NCBI GenBank assembly: GCA_017549805.1
Contig: JAFYNJ010000003.1
Coordinates: 1 to 64,000 of the forward strand
Reading direction: 5' to 3'
From: Bacteroidales bacterium
Lineage (GTDB): Bacteria; Bacteroidota; Bacteroidia; Bacteroidales; F082
Length of the DNA stretch: 64,000 bases
Shown in pieces: positions 54,631 through 64,000 of the stretch. Every line of letters begins with the position of its first letter. Position 1 is the stretch's first letter. Made by a program: the position numbers and the translations under genes. The notes beneath the pieces are model-generated. The model did not search any database. It saw only the letters and a list, made by a program, of their open reading frames with translations, and was not told the origin of the DNA.

Positions 54631-55593
54631 ATGCTCAAATTATCGATCATCATTCCAGCATATGATGTTGAGGCGTTCTTGCCAAAATGTCTTGACAGTA
54701 TCTTCTCTCAGGATTGTTCCGATTTTGAGGTGATTTGCGTCAATGATGGTAGTACGGATGGTACGCAGACCTTACTTGAACGATATGCCGCTAATCATAC
54801 CAATCTGAAGGTGATTTCACAACAAAATAAAGGAATGAGTGCTTCCAGGAATCACGGGTTGGATGTGGCTGAAGGTGAATACGTGATGTTTGTGGATAGC
54901 GATGACTGGCTTTGTGATGGAGCGCTCGCACGATTGAGGGCGCATTTGGATGGAGAGGACGTGGTTTGTTTCAATGCTAAGAAATTCATCGAGCAAACAG
55001 GAGAATATCAAGAAAACAAGTTGCCTGCTATTGATGGGGGTGTGACGGGTTGGGAGTATTTCAATAAAACCAGGCTGATTCCAACAGCGATTCATTTTGT
55101 TTGTATCTGGCAACGTGCTTATCGCCGATCATTTCTGGAGTCGCAAGGTCTGCTTTTTGAGGAAACTGTCAAACGTGCTGAGGACGATTTGTTTACCACT
55201 ATGGTTATGTATCACGCCCAAACTGTTAAAGCCGTGGATGAATGCGTGTATGTTTATCGGATTCGTCCACAAAGCATCACCACGACAGTGAGTATTGATC
55301 GCTGGTACGACAGTATCCGTGTTCAAGAAATGCTTGCCGACTTTTTTATCCCAAAGCAAGATGTCGATAAAACAGTCATCTATCAGGTGTTGGCTTCCAA
55401 CTATATCAACTATTTCTCGCAAAAAACGAAATCCTTATATGGCAATCGCGATCATGAGTTAAAGCAGCGAATCAATTGGGATTATTTCAGAGAAACATGT
55501 GTTATCGCTCGACATCGACGCTTGTTTAGGATGATTCGTTTCAGCCCAGTTATTTTCCGGTGGTATGAACGTATGGGTTCAAAAGTGCATTAA
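54631..55593 (+). CDS. Glycosyltransferase family 2
   Basis: A 320-residue GT-A enzyme: LSIIIPAYDVEAFLPKCLDS, VNDGSTDGTQTLLE, GMSASRNHGLDVAEG and the metal motif MFVDSDDWL (DSDD at 89-92), the standard capsule GT2 pattern. ETVKRAEDDLFTTMVMYH has the catalytic acid region. It precedes the MBOAT gene by 3 bases. Donor unknown. Confidence 0.88.
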   Translation: MLKLSIIIPAYDVEAFLPKCLDSIFSQDCSDFEVICVNDGSTDGTQTLLERYAANHTNLKVISQQNKGMSASRNHGLDVAEGEYVMFVDSDDWLCDGALARLRAHLDGEDVVCFNAKKFIEQTGEYQENKLPAIDGGVTGWEYFNKTRLIPTAIHFVCIWQRAYRRSFLESQGLLFEETVKRAEDDLFTTMVMYHAQTVKAVDECVYVYRIRPQSITTTVSIDRWYDSIRVQEMLADFFIPKQDVDKTVIYQVLASNYINYFSQKTKSLYGNRDHELKQRINWDYFRETCVIARHRRLFRMIRFSPVIFRWYERMGSKVH

Positions 55594-55596
55594 AAC

Positions 55597-57015
55597 ATGT
55601 TGTTCACTTCGGCTGAGTTTTTTGTTTTATTGATCGTTGTATTTGCGCTCTATTGGTTGTTGGCACGAAGGATCAAGTGGCAAAACGCACTGATTGTTGT
55701 TGCTTCCTACGTATTCTATGGTTGGTGGGATTGGCGTTTTTTGCTGCTTATCGCTTTCACGTCGTTTTGCTCGTGGGGAAGTGGGTTGTTAATTGGAAAG
55801 GCTGAATCGAGAAAAAAGGCCAAAGCATGGATGTGGACAAATATAGTCTTGAATCTTGGCATCCTTGCACTGTTCAAGTATTATGATTTCTTCGTTTCGG
55901 AGTTTGCTCAACTGTTCCACATCACCACGAATGGTTTGTTGTTAAAAATGATCTTGCCCGTGGGCATCTCCTTTTACACCTTCCAGGCTTTGAGTTATTC
56001 CATCGATGTGTATCAAAAGAAATTGGAGCCGACCAAAGACGTGGTGGAGTTTTTTGCATACGTAAGCTTCTTCCCCCAATTGGTGGCGGGTCCTATTGAA
56101 CGTGCCACCAACCTGTTGCCTCAATTCCAAAAACAGCGTCAATTCGACTATCCCCTAGCTGTCGATGGCATTCGCCAGATGCTGTGGGGATTCTTTAAGA
56201 AAGTGGTGGTGGCTGACAGCTGTGCCAATTACGTGGATTCGATATGGAATGACTATGGCGGTCAAAGCGGCTTCAACTTGGTGATGGCCGCAGTATTGTT
56301 CTCCATTCAGATTTATGGTGATTTCTCGGGATATAGCGATATCGCCATCGGTACGGCGAAATTGTTTGGCATACGGTTGATGCGAAACTTCAAGAATCCC
56401 TATTTCAGTCGTGATATTGCCGAGTTTTGGCGTCGTTGGCATGTTTCTTTGACCACTTGGTTCCGCGACTACGTATATATTCCGTTGGGAGGCAGTCGCG
56501 TGAGCAAAATCAAAGTGGTTCGTAACACTTTTATCATTTTTTTGCTGAGTGGCTTCTGGCATGGTGCCAATTGGACTTTCTTGGCATGGGGAGGTTTCCA
56601 CGCCTTGCTGTTTTTGCCCTTGATTTTGATGGGGAAGAACAGGAAATATACTGATGTGGTGGCAACTGGCAGATGGCTTCCCAAAGGAAAAGAATTGTTG
56701 CAGATGGCATTGACTTTTGTATTGGTTGCGATTGGTTGGATACTATTCAGAAGCCCTCATATTACTGATGCATGGAATTTCTTCACGGGAATCTTTACTC
56801 CAGGCTTCTTCTCAGGAATCAACATCCCCAAGAAAGCGATTGTTTTCGTGCTTTTGATGTTGCTGGTTGAATGGTTCCAACGGAATCGAGAACATGGTTT
56901 GGCGCTTGAGGGTGTCCGTTATGGAATTGTCCGATATGCCTGCTACTTGGGATTGTTAGTGGTCATCTTTGTTTTTGGTGTCTTTAACGAGACCTTTATC
57001 TATTTCCAGTTTTGA
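55597..57015 (+). CDS. MBOAT-family O-acyltransferase
   Basis: A 472-residue membrane-bound O-acyltransferase of the DltB/AlgI group, with about 11 membrane helices. Typical motifs are LPVGISFYTFQALSYSIDVY, FFPQLVAGPIERATNLLPQF, GDFSGYSDIAIGTAKLFGI, FWRRWHVSLTTWFRDYVYIP and the catalytic His in SGFWHGANWTFLAWGGFHAL. It moves acyl groups across the membrane for O-acylation of extracytoplasmic glycans. The next gene, an SGNH-like protein, overlaps it by one base and is the likely partner. Confidence 0.94.
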   Translation: MLFTSAEFFVLLIVVFALYWLLARRIKWQNALIVVASYVFYGWWDWRFLLLIAFTSFCSWGSGLLIGKAESRKKAKAWMWTNIVLNLGILALFKYYDFFVSEFAQLFHITTNGLLLKMILPVGISFYTFQALSYSIDVYQKKLEPTKDVVEFFAYVSFFPQLVAGPIERATNLLPQFQKQRQFDYPLAVDGIRQMLWGFFKKVVVADSCANYVDSIWNDYGGQSGFNLVMAAVLFSIQIYGDFSGYSDIAIGTAKLFGIRLMRNFKNPYFSRDIAEFWRRWHVSLTTWFRDYVYIPLGGSRVSKIKVVRNTFIIFLLSGFWHGANWTFLAWGGFHALLFLPLILMGKNRKYTDVVATGRWLPKGKELLQMALTFVLVAIGWILFRSPHITDAWNFFTGIFTPGFFSGINIPKKAIVFVLLMLLVEWFQRNREHGLALEGVRYGIVRYACYLGLLVVIFVFGVFNETFIYFQF

Positions 57016-57941
57016 TGGACATGAGACGCTTTGTCATAAAAACAGGGATTACTGCTTTGTTGGCGCTGCTCATTGCCATTGGGTTGGATATGTTGATTAC
57101 GAGAAACCTGCACCGTTCCAAAGCTCGAATGTTTCAGACCTATAATGAGATTTATTTTGGTAACGGGGACTATGATGCCATCATTATGGGATCATCACGA
57201 GGGCAGGTGCAGTATAGCCCCGCTATCCTTGATAGCATTTTGGACATTGACTGTTACAATATCAGTGTGGACGGTAGGTGCATTGATGCCGAAATTGTTA
57301 TTTACAATGCTTATCGGCAACACAAACCTAAACCGAAACTGATTATCCAAAATATTGATTGGGGAGCTTTAATTGGGTCAAATATGTATGAACGGGAACA
57401 GTATCTACCCTATCTCTACTTGGATGATCTCTATGAGCAAACAAAAGAGAGTGAGCAGTTCTCATGGGCTGACCGATATCTACCATTGGTGCGATATGCA
57501 GGTTATTCTGAGGTGATCAAAGAAGGTTTATGCCTAAAAAACAAGTTGGTGAGCCCGGCACAGTATAAAGGTTATGTCGCACGTGATGAAGAATGGGATG
57601 GTAGTACATTTAATAGCATTACCTCGATTCATTTTGATTGGAAACCAGAGGTGGTTGAGATGTTTGACAAGTATCTTGCTCAATGCAAAGAAGAAGGGAT
57701 TCAAGTGGTACTGGTGTATGCCCCGATTTACATCGGCGTTACAGAGAAAATGGATTCGGTGCAGTCCATGTTTGACTTTTACCAGATATATGCCGATAAA
57801 TATGGATTCCCGTTTTTGAATTACACATACGACAGCTTGTGTTATGACACGAACTACTTTTATAACGCCACTCATTTGAATAGAAAGGGTGCTGAGCTTT
57901 TTTCAAGAAAACTGGCGGTTGATTTGAAAGGTGTTTTATAA
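57015..57941 (+). CDS. SGNH-like protein, partner of the MBOAT acyltransferase
   Basis: A 308-residue protein with one N-terminal membrane anchor (KTGITALLALLIAIGLDMLI) and an extracytoplasmic domain. IIMGSSRGQVQYSP looks like the nucleophile block and YNATHLNRKGAELFSRKL the His block of SGNH-type acyltransferases such as DltD/AlgJ/AlgX. The start ATG shares the A of the MBOAT stop (TGATG). It probably receives the acyl group from the MBOAT protein and transfers it to the polysaccharide; the assignment rests on motifs and context. Confidence 0.72.
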   Translation: MDMRRFVIKTGITALLALLIAIGLDMLITRNLHRSKARMFQTYNEIYFGNGDYDAIIMGSSRGQVQYSPAILDSILDIDCYNISVDGRCIDAEIVIYNAYRQHKPKPKLIIQNIDWGALIGSNMYEREQYLPYLYLDDLYEQTKESEQFSWADRYLPLVRYAGYSEVIKEGLCLKNKLVSPAQYKGYVARDEEWDGSTFNSITSIHFDWKPEVVEMFDKYLAQCKEEGIQVVLVYAPIYIGVTEKMDSVQSMFDFYQIYADKYGFPFLNYTYDSLCYDTNYFYNATHLNRKGAELFSRKLAVDLKGVL

Positions 57942-57954
57942 ATTGCAAAATGGG

Positions 57955-58911
57955 ATGAAGTTTTCAGTTGTCATACCACTCTATAACAAAGCACCCTACG
58001 TGGCCAAAGCCATTCAAAGCGTATTAGCTCAAACTTTTACGGATAATGAGCTGATAATTATAGATGACGGCAGCAAGGACGATTCCGCTATCATTGCTAC
58101 TCAAGCCATTGAGAATCATACGAATTGTCGTTTGATCAAGCAGGAAAATGCAGGCGTTTCTTTAGCGCGAAATAATGGTGTAGCCCTCTCTCAAGGTGAG
58201 TATCTATGTTTCTTGGATGCCGACGACTGGTGGGAGCCGACCTTTTTGGAGGAGATGTCAAAGTTGATTGAAGAGTTTCCGGAAGCTGGCATCTATGGCA
58301 CTAACTACACCATTGTGAATGAAACCAGACATAAAACCCGTGTAGCGCCCATTGGTGTGGAAAATGACTTCGAGAAAGGCTATATCAACTATTGCCAAGT
58401 TTATTCAAAGACACTAGCGATGCCGTTGACTTCTATTTCAGTGGCAATTCCGCGTCCTGTTTTTGATGAAATGAAGGGCTTCCCGCAGGGTATCAAATTA
58501 GGAGAAGATTTCATTTTGTGGATCCATATTGCTTTGAAATATAAGGTGGCAATTTTGAATAAACCATTGGCTTATTATAACCAGGATGTGGATGTTGGAA
58601 ATCGAGGGACAAATCGCTTGCACAATCCAGAAGAGCACATGTTGTGGAACCTTACTGATTTGGAACCTTTGGAACAAACAAATGTGGATTACAAACGTTT
58701 GATAGACGATTTGCGTACATATAGCCTTTTGCCATACTATCTTTCACCAGAGTACCATGATGCCGCTCAGATAGAATTGGACAAGGTGGATTGGGATAAA
58801 CAATCGGTTGCTGTGAGAAATCAATATCATCTGCCGTTGTTGGTTGTAAGGCTATCTGTGGCAATAAAGAAATTAGGATCAAAACTAAAACAAAGAATTC
58901 GTTCCATATAG
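57955..58911 (+). CDS. Glycosyltransferase family 2
   Basis: A 318-residue GT-A enzyme: FSVVIPLYNKAPYVAKAIQS, IDDGSKDDSAII, GVSLARNNGVALSQG and the metal motif FLDADDWWEP (DADD at 88-91). IKLGEDFILWIHIALKY contains the acidic residue of the catalytic region. An in-frame start at 57931 is not used, because the ATG at 57955 gives the normal N terminus right after the previous gene. Donor unknown. Confidence 0.88.
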   Translation: MKFSVVIPLYNKAPYVAKAIQSVLAQTFTDNELIIIDDGSKDDSAIIATQAIENHTNCRLIKQENAGVSLARNNGVALSQGEYLCFLDADDWWEPTFLEEMSKLIEEFPEAGIYGTNYTIVNETRHKTRVAPIGVENDFEKGYINYCQVYSKTLAMPLTSISVAIPRPVFDEMKGFPQGIKLGEDFILWIHIALKYKVAILNKPLAYYNQDVDVGNRGTNRLHNPEEHMLWNLTDLEPLEQTNVDYKRLIDDLRTYSLLPYYLSPEYHDAAQIELDKVDWDKQSVAVRNQYHLPLLVVRLSVAIKKLGSKLKQRIRSI

Positions 58912-58920
58912 GTTCTTGAT

Positions 58921-60069
58921 ATGAAAAGAGTATTACTTGTTTTTGGCACACGACCTGAAGCCATCAAGATGGCTCCGTTGGTTCATGAATTCAAAAAGCA
59001 TCCCGATCAATTCGAGACCTTGGTCTGTGTGACTGGCCAACATCGTGAGATGCTGGATCAAGTGCTGGATTTGTTTCAAATCGTTCCCGATGTGGATTTG
59101 AACATAATGAAAAGCGGCCAGGACTTATACGATGTCACAAGCCGAGTGTTGGTGGGGATGCGGGATGTTCTCAAAGAATTGAGCCCAGACTTGGTGCTGG
59201 TGCATGGTGACACAACGACTTCCATGGCGGCTGCATTAGCGGCTTTCTATCAGCAGATTCCTGTCGGCCATGTGGAGGCCGGACTTCGTACGGGAGACAT
59301 TTACAGCCCATGGCCGGAAGAGATGAACCGTTTGATGACGGGAAGAATCGCTACCTATCATTTTGCGCCTACGCCGCTTTCCAAGCAAAACCTGTTGAAA
59401 GAAAATGTGAATGCCGAACATATCATCGTGACGGGGAATACAGTGATCGATGCTTTGCACTGGGTGGTTGATAAGATTCATTCCGAACAAGGATTACGAA
59501 ACGAGTTGCATGATGGTTTACTGCAATTTGGATACGACACAGACCGATTGGCTAAAGGGAAACGATTGGTGCTGATTACGGGGCATCGTAGAGAAAACTT
59601 TGGAGATGGTTTCTTGAATATCTGTTATGCCATCAAATCTTTGTCTATGCGGTATCCTGAGGTTGATTTTGTGTATCCAGTGCATCTGAATCCTAATGTC
59701 AGGAAACCAGTCATGGAAATCTTGGGTGATGGAGCCGACAATGTGTTTTTGATCGATCCATTGCAGTACTTGCCGTTTGTATATCTTATGGAAAGGTCTT
59801 ATCTGATTTTGACGGATAGCGGTGGAATTCAAGAAGAAGCTCCAGGTTTGGGCAAACCGGTTTTGGTGATGCGTAACACTACAGAACGTCCAGAGGCAGT
59901 GGATGCTGGAACGGTCTTGTTAGTGGGTGCGGATCGGGAGAGAATTGAGCAAGGAGTATCCCGATTGTTGGATGACACAGATCTCTATCAAAAAATGAGC
60001 GAAGCTATTAATCCATACGGGGATGGAATGGCATGTGAACGTATTGTAAACTATTTGGTTTCTGTATGA
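58921..60069 (+). CDS. wecB: UDP-N-acetylglucosamine 2-epimerase (non-hydrolysing)
   Basis: Converts UDP-GlcNAc to UDP-ManNAc, 382 residues. Motifs: [89 protein letters not shown] and [20 protein letters not shown]. The sequence fits WecB more closely than the WbpI type that works on the diacetamido uronic acid, though I cannot exclude the latter. It overlaps the next gene by 4 bases. Confidence 0.94.
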   Translation: MKRVLLVFGTRPEAIKMAPLVHEFKKHPDQFETLVCVTGQHREMLDQVLDLFQIVPDVDLNIMKSGQDLYDVTSRVLVGMRDVLKELSPDLVLVHGDTTTSMAAALAAFYQQIPVGHVEAGLRTGDIYSPWPEEMNRLMTGRIATYHFAPTPLSKQNLLKENVNAEHIIVTGNTVIDALHWVVDKIHSEQGLRNELHDGLLQFGYDTDRLAKGKRLVLITGHRRENFGDGFLNICYAIKSLSMRYPEVDFVYPVHLNPNVRKPVMEILGDGADNVFLIDPLQYLPFVYLMERSYLILTDSGGIQEEAPGLGKPVLVMRNTTERPEAVDAGTVLLVGADRERIEQGVSRLLDDTDLYQKMSEAINPYGDGMACERIVNYLVSV

Positions 60070-60785
60070 TACCTAAAACGATACATTATTGCTGGTTTGG
60101 ACGAGGTGAAATGCCACAATTGTCCATAGATTGCATTGCCAGTTGGCATAAGTATATGCCAGATTATGAATATAAACTATGGAATGAGGATAATTTCGAT
60201 GTTCAATCGGTGCCATATGTAAAAGAGGCATATGAATCTCGCAAATTCGCGTTTGTGACAGACTATGTTAGATTGTGGGCGTTGTATTCCGAAGGAGGCA
60301 TTTATATGGATACGGATGTGGAGATCTTGAAGCCATTGGATGATCTACTGCATTTGGATGCCTTTACCGGTTACGAAGGCAGCAAGTATCAGCCTCCAGT
60401 TACCGGTCTGATGGCTAGTATCGCTCATGGTGAGTGGGTAAAGGAACAACTTGATTCGTACAACGGCGCCCATTTTATCAAGGAGGATGGAACGATGGAT
60501 TTGACAACCAACACGGTTCGTATTTCGAAGATTATGTGTGAAAATGGTTTTGTTCAAGATGGAAAGTATCATGTATATAAAGACTTGCATGTCTTCCCAA
60601 CTGATTATTTTTGTCCAAGACAAACGACAGGGGAGTTTCTGCTGACGGAGCATACTTATTGTGACCATCATTTTCTGGGGTCTTGGAATGAGAAGGAAGG
60701 CGGCTGGAAAAGCCGCATCAAGATATTGATTGGACAAAAGAACATGACAAGGTTGATTAAACTAAAAAGAAAGCTGATAGGATAA
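60066..60785 (+). CDS. GT32-family glycosyltransferase (OCH1-like)
   Basis: A 239-residue glycosyltransferase with a DxD sugar-binding region of family GT32. It opens [20 protein letters not shown], has [13 protein letters not shown], and the metal motif [12 protein letters not shown] (DTD at 82-84). The C-terminal [19 protein letters not shown] is typical of bacterial capsule members. Donors in this family are often mannose or galactose, but not certain here. It overlaps wecB by 4 bases and precedes the GT-C-like gene by 1 base. Confidence 0.88.
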   Translation: MIPKTIHYCWFGRGEMPQLSIDCIASWHKYMPDYEYKLWNEDNFDVQSVPYVKEAYESRKFAFVTDYVRLWALYSEGGIYMDTDVEILKPLDDLLHLDAFTGYEGSKYQPPVTGLMASIAHGEWVKEQLDSYNGAHFIKEDGTMDLTTNTVRISKIMCENGFVQDGKYHVYKDLHVFPTDYFCPRQTTGEFLLTEHTYCDHHFLGSWNEKEGGWKSRIKILIGQKNMTRLIKLKRKLIG

Positions 60786-60786
60786 T

Positions 60787-62190
60787 ATGGTCCCGTTTTT
60801 TCCCAAACAGATAGCGACTAGGGCATTGTGGCTGTACATTGGTGTTTTGGCCATTGTTTCAATACTATTTTTGCAATATGCCATGTCATTGGATTTTATT
60901 GTTATGGGATTGGTGTGGACTATGGGCTTCTTCTTGTTGTCATCGAGGTGTAGCAAGGATTGGCAGGACATCCCACCAAAGAAGTTCATTGGCACACTTT
61001 TCGGTGTCGCTTTTCTGATTAGGTTGATTTGGGTGGTTTTCAGTTATTATTATTACAAAGCAAAGACGGGTGTTCCATTCGAATTTGCCGCGGGTGATTC
61101 ATTGTGGTATTATGAGGAATCTCTATCGTATCGAAATGCTTCGCTTGCTACTATTTGGCAATCCTTATTTGTGAAAAGTCCAACGGTGTCCGACTCGGGT
61201 TATGTGTTCTTTTTGTCGTTGTTGTGTAAGGTTACTGGAGACAGCATTTTGTTGCCAAGAATTGTAAATGCTATTTTTGGAGCTCTCACTTGTGTGTTGG
61301 TTTATCATCTTGCTTGTCGTAATATAGGGGAGCGTGTTGGACGGTTGAGCGCCGTTTTTGTTTGTTTCATGCCCAACCTAATCTATTATTGTGGACTTCA
61401 CTTAAAAGAAACCTTGATGCTTTTATTGCTGGTGGCTTTCTTGGAAAGGACTGATTATTTGCTGCGAAGCCGGAAGTATTCTGTTTGGACCATTTTGGTT
61501 CCCGTATTGTTGTTGCTTAGTCTTTTTACTTTCCGTACAGTTCTAGGAGCCTCAGCGGCTTTTGCCTTTGTGACTGCTTTGGTTTTTATGAATACTTCTG
61601 TTGTTGGTCGCAAGAAAAGGATAATGTTGATAGCGTGGGGGGTGTTGGCCTTGTTGACTTTTTCGGGGGGTGTCATTAGAAATGAGATGGAAGGGCTTTG
61701 GGAAGACCGCGAAACAAACCAAGATGCAAAACGATCTTATCAAACTTCCAAGGGAAACCAATGGGCTAAGTATGCTACAGGGACTGTAATGGCTCCTATG
61801 ATGTTTGTGTTGCCATTTCCGACTATGGTGGATGTGGATGAACAGTATAACCAACAGATTCTCAGTGGAGGAAATTATGTGCGTAACTTTTTGGGTGGAT
61901 TTGTGTTAATTGCCGTGTTTAGTGCGATTTTTGTAAAAAAAGATTGGAGAAACTTGAGTTTAATTGGTTCGTTTGTAATTGCCTATCTGGGTATTATTTC
62001 TGCCAGTGGTTTTGCCAATTCGGAACGATTTCTATTGCCAGGCCTTCCTGTGCTATTGATCCTTTCGGCGTACGGGGTTTCTTTGCTTAACGCCAGGTAT
62101 TATCGTTTTATCAAGATCTGGTATGTGATTGTGCCGGTCATGATTATTGGCTGGGCTGTGTTTAAATTGGGCTCACGAGGCATGCTCTAA
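60787..62190 (+). CDS. Multi-pass GT-C-like membrane glycosyltransferase
   Basis: A 467-residue protein with about 11-12 membrane helices (for example WLYIGVLAIVSILFLQYAMS, LLLLVAFLERTDYLL, YRFIKIWYVIVPVMIIGWAV). The first large loop holds an acidic AAGDSLWYYEESL, as in GT-C enzymes that use polyprenyl-phosphate sugars (GT39/ArnT-like). It could add a side sugar on the periplasmic side or act as a polymerase. With a Wzm/Wzt exporter present a Wzy polymerase is not expected, so a side-branch transferase seems more likely. Confidence 0.65.
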   Translation: MVPFFPKQIATRALWLYIGVLAIVSILFLQYAMSLDFIVMGLVWTMGFFLLSSRCSKDWQDIPPKKFIGTLFGVAFLIRLIWVVFSYYYYKAKTGVPFEFAAGDSLWYYEESLSYRNASLATIWQSLFVKSPTVSDSGYVFFLSLLCKVTGDSILLPRIVNAIFGALTCVLVYHLACRNIGERVGRLSAVFVCFMPNLIYYCGLHLKETLMLLLLVAFLERTDYLLRSRKYSVWTILVPVLLLLSLFTFRTVLGASAAFAFVTALVFMNTSVVGRKKRIMLIAWGVLALLTFSGGVIRNEMEGLWEDRETNQDAKRSYQTSKGNQWAKYATGTVMAPMMFVLPFPTMVDVDEQYNQQILSGGNYVRNFLGGFVLIAVFSAIFVKKDWRNLSLIGSFVIAYLGIISASGFANSERFLLPGLPVLLILSAYGVSLLNARYYRFIKIWYVIVPVMIIGWAVFKLGSRGML

Positions 62191-62201
62191 GAATTGGAGA
62201 A

Positions 62202-63209
62202 ATGAGAATTCTGTTGATAGCCAATTATCGTCAGGGTGTGGGAGGGATTTCCGGTCAAGTGGAGATCTTGCAAAAGAAATTGCGCGAGGAAGATCATTCT
62301 GTTGACGTCTTCAACACAAAGGGCTCGGTGCTTTCCCGTCTCATGCTGGCTCGACGGCTTCGTAAGTTGGGCGGGAACTATGATGTTTTTCACATCCATT
62401 GTTGCTCAAATTGGGGGTTCCTTCCTGCGGTGATTGGAATCAGAGTTGGAAAGAGATTGAAAAAAAGGATTGTGCTCACCTATCATGGTGGCGGTGGTGA
62501 AGCATTTTTCGATAAACATCCACGTCTTGTTCATCGTTATTTGACGCGTACTGATGTCAATATCGTGCTGTCAGGTTTTCTCTCCAAGGTGTTTGAAAAG
62601 CACCAACTGCCTTATGTTGTTATCCCGAATATCATCGAACTGGATTCGTCCCGTTTTAGGGAACGCAATCCATTGTGCCCCTGTTTCATTAGCATTCGTT
62701 CCCATGAATCGCTCTATAATATTCCTTGTATTCTTCGAGCCTTCCAACATGTCCAACAGACTGTTCCGGAGGCCTCTTTGATTTTAGTGGGAGACGGGTC
62801 GCAACATGAACAACTGGTACAAAAAGCTGAAACCATGGACTTGCAACATGTTGTTTTTACAGGGCGTGTTGAAAATAAGGAAATCTACAACTATTTGGAT
62901 CAGGCCGATATTATGCTTTCTGCTCCCAAAGTGGATAATATGCCAGTTTCACTGATAGAGGCCATGAACGCGGGCTTGTTGGTTATCGCATCAAGAGTGG
63001 GAGGCGTTCCTTATATGATCGAAGACGGTGTGAACGGTCTGCTGTTTGAAAGCGACAATGATATTGAACTTGCTGAAAAGATGAGGTGGGCAGTGGGGCA
63101 CCCTGTTGATTCCGACAGCATGACGAGGCAAGCATTCCAGTCTGTGAAAAAGTATTCGTGGGAACAAATTCGTGTTTCCTTGTTGTCAGCATATAATAAT
63201 AGAAATTGA
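62202..63209 (+). CDS. Glycosyltransferase family 4
   Basis: A 335-residue GT-B enzyme. The N-terminal domain starts RILLIANYRQGVGGISGQVE, with HIHCCSNWGFLPAVIG and LTYHGGGGEAFFDKH. The C-terminal nucleotide-sugar domain has LILVGDGSQHEQL, VVFTGRVENKEIYNYLDQAD and the EX7E-like EAMNAGLLVIASRVGGVPYM. It retains the configuration of the donor sugar, which is unknown. It precedes the PaaK/CapK-like gene by 4 bases. Confidence 0.9.
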   Translation: MRILLIANYRQGVGGISGQVEILQKKLREEDHSVDVFNTKGSVLSRLMLARRLRKLGGNYDVFHIHCCSNWGFLPAVIGIRVGKRLKKRIVLTYHGGGGEAFFDKHPRLVHRYLTRTDVNIVLSGFLSKVFEKHQLPYVVIPNIIELDSSRFRERNPLCPCFISIRSHESLYNIPCILRAFQHVQQTVPEASLILVGDGSQHEQLVQKAETMDLQHVVFTGRVENKEIYNYLDQADIMLSAPKVDNMPVSLIEAMNAGLLVIASRVGGVPYMIEDGVNGLLFESDNDIELAEKMRWAVGHPVDSDSMTRQAFQSVKKYSWEQIRVSLLSAYNNRN

Positions 63210-63213
63210 AATA

Positions 63214-64000
63214 TGGGATTCTATAATATACTTGATCGACATGTCCTTTTACCCTTGGCTGATTTGGCTTATGGTAGTGAGATAGCCCGTCAATGGAAAG
63301 AGTTGCGTCGCACAGAGTTTTTACCATATCCGGAAATCCTTGCACTGCAAAACATCAAGTTGAACAGGCTTATTGAGCATTGTTACGACAGTGTGCCTTA
63401 TTATCGTAAGCTATTTGACAGGCTGGGTCTTCGCCCTGAGGATATCCTGACTAAGGAGGACCTGAGCAAGTTGCCAATCCTTACCAAACAGATCATCCGT
63501 GACAACTATGACGATATGTTCAGTACTACCATTGATCCAAAACGGTTTCGGAGATCTTCGTCAGGTGGTAGTACGGGAACTCCCTTAAAGTTTTGCACCG
63601 ACAACCATGAGTGGAGCATGCAACGAGCTTCGACTTTACGTGCTTGGGATTCATACGGTTTAAAGCTGGGAGATAAGGTTTTTTCTTTGGGAGGCGATTC
63701 GATAGCTCGAAAGAAAAATGCGGTTTCGTTTAAAAATGTTTATGATACGGTAATCATGAGGAACTATAAGTTCAATAGTTCTGAAGTGGATGATGCTGGT
63801 ATGAAACAACATTTGGATAGCTTTAAAAGAATCAGTCCAAGTGCCATCAGGGGATATGGATCCTCATTGGTGATTTTTGCCAGATACATCAAGGAGACTG
63901 GCTATAAGCCATCGGGTATTAAAGTGGTTCTTACTACAGGGGAGGTGCTCATGCCGAATTACCGAAAAGAATTGGAAGAGGTGTTTAGTGCGCCTGTTTT
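63214..64000 (+). CDS. PaaK/CapK-like adenylate-forming enzyme (cut by window end)
   Basis: The first 262 codons of a protein related to phenylacetate-CoA ligase and CapK. The reading frame has no stop before base 64000. Visible are the N-terminal NIKLNRLIEHCYDSVPYYRK, the PILTKQIIRDNYDDM segment, and the AMP-loop SSSGGSTGTPLKF (residues 113-125). The late VVLTTGEVLMPNYRKELEEV fits the PaaK fold. CapK-type proteins are frequent in capsule and O-antigen loci, but their substrate is unknown; they may activate a carboxylate used to decorate the glycan. Confidence 0.87.

Overview
This window is chromosomal DNA from a member of the Bacteroidota, most likely order Bacteroidales. The evidence is the Bacteroidota-type gene order rpsU - xerC-like - hpf - four tRNAs - tuf - tRNA-Trp - secE - nusG - rplKAJL - rpoBC, repeated promoter boxes of the Bacteroidota form TAnnTTTG, and lineage families (DUF3467, DUF4835, DUF6913, DUF4159). 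It also carries type IX secretion (T9SS) markers: a PorX regulator and a peptidase with a T9SS sorting domain. I cannot name the genus.

Layout. 1-15.2 kb is the translation and transcription core. 15.2-17.3 kb (minus) holds lemA and pyrBI, with what looks like a leader peptide plus terminator in front of pyrB. 17.3-20.2 kb (minus) holds an outer-membrane protein and a patatin/beta-barrel protein. 20.3-23.5 kb (plus) holds argS, rsmE and a DUF4159 gene. 23.6-31.4 kb (minus) reads DUF6913 - dapA - M14 peptidase - bamD - rpoZ-like - DUF4835 - recN. 31.5-39.2 kb holds a metallo-hydrolase, a small HTH protein, an HD phosphohydrolase, porX, tsaE, aroB, aroA and a CCG-domain iron-sulfur protein.

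39.2-64 kb is one long plus-strand surface-polysaccharide locus. It opens with wbpD- and wbpE-like genes for a diacetamido uronic acid, a priming sugar transferase and a Wzm/Wzt exporter. After these come sugar-nucleotide enzymes (DegT aminotransferase, ATP-grasp, epimerase, UDP-galactopyranose mutase, UDP-GlcNAc 2-epimerase), eight glycosyltransferases, a GT-C-like membrane protein, two acyltransferase systems, a deacetylase and a PaaK/CapK-like enzyme cut by the window end. Base composition falls clearly inside this locus. In Porphyromonas gingivalis the Wbp-type sugar belongs to the A-LPS that anchors T9SS cargo, so PorX, the T9SS peptidase and the glycan locus may serve one surface-anchoring system; that link is inference.

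Small repeats are the most unusual feature. Heptanucleotide tandem arrays with a different unit at each site lie directly before many start codons and in places supply stop codons. One array and one palindromic repeat have inserted into the aroA reading frame, and another palindromic repeat encodes the last residues of RecN. There is no CRISPR array, insertion sequence or rRNA, and no gene-free stretch above 300 bases.
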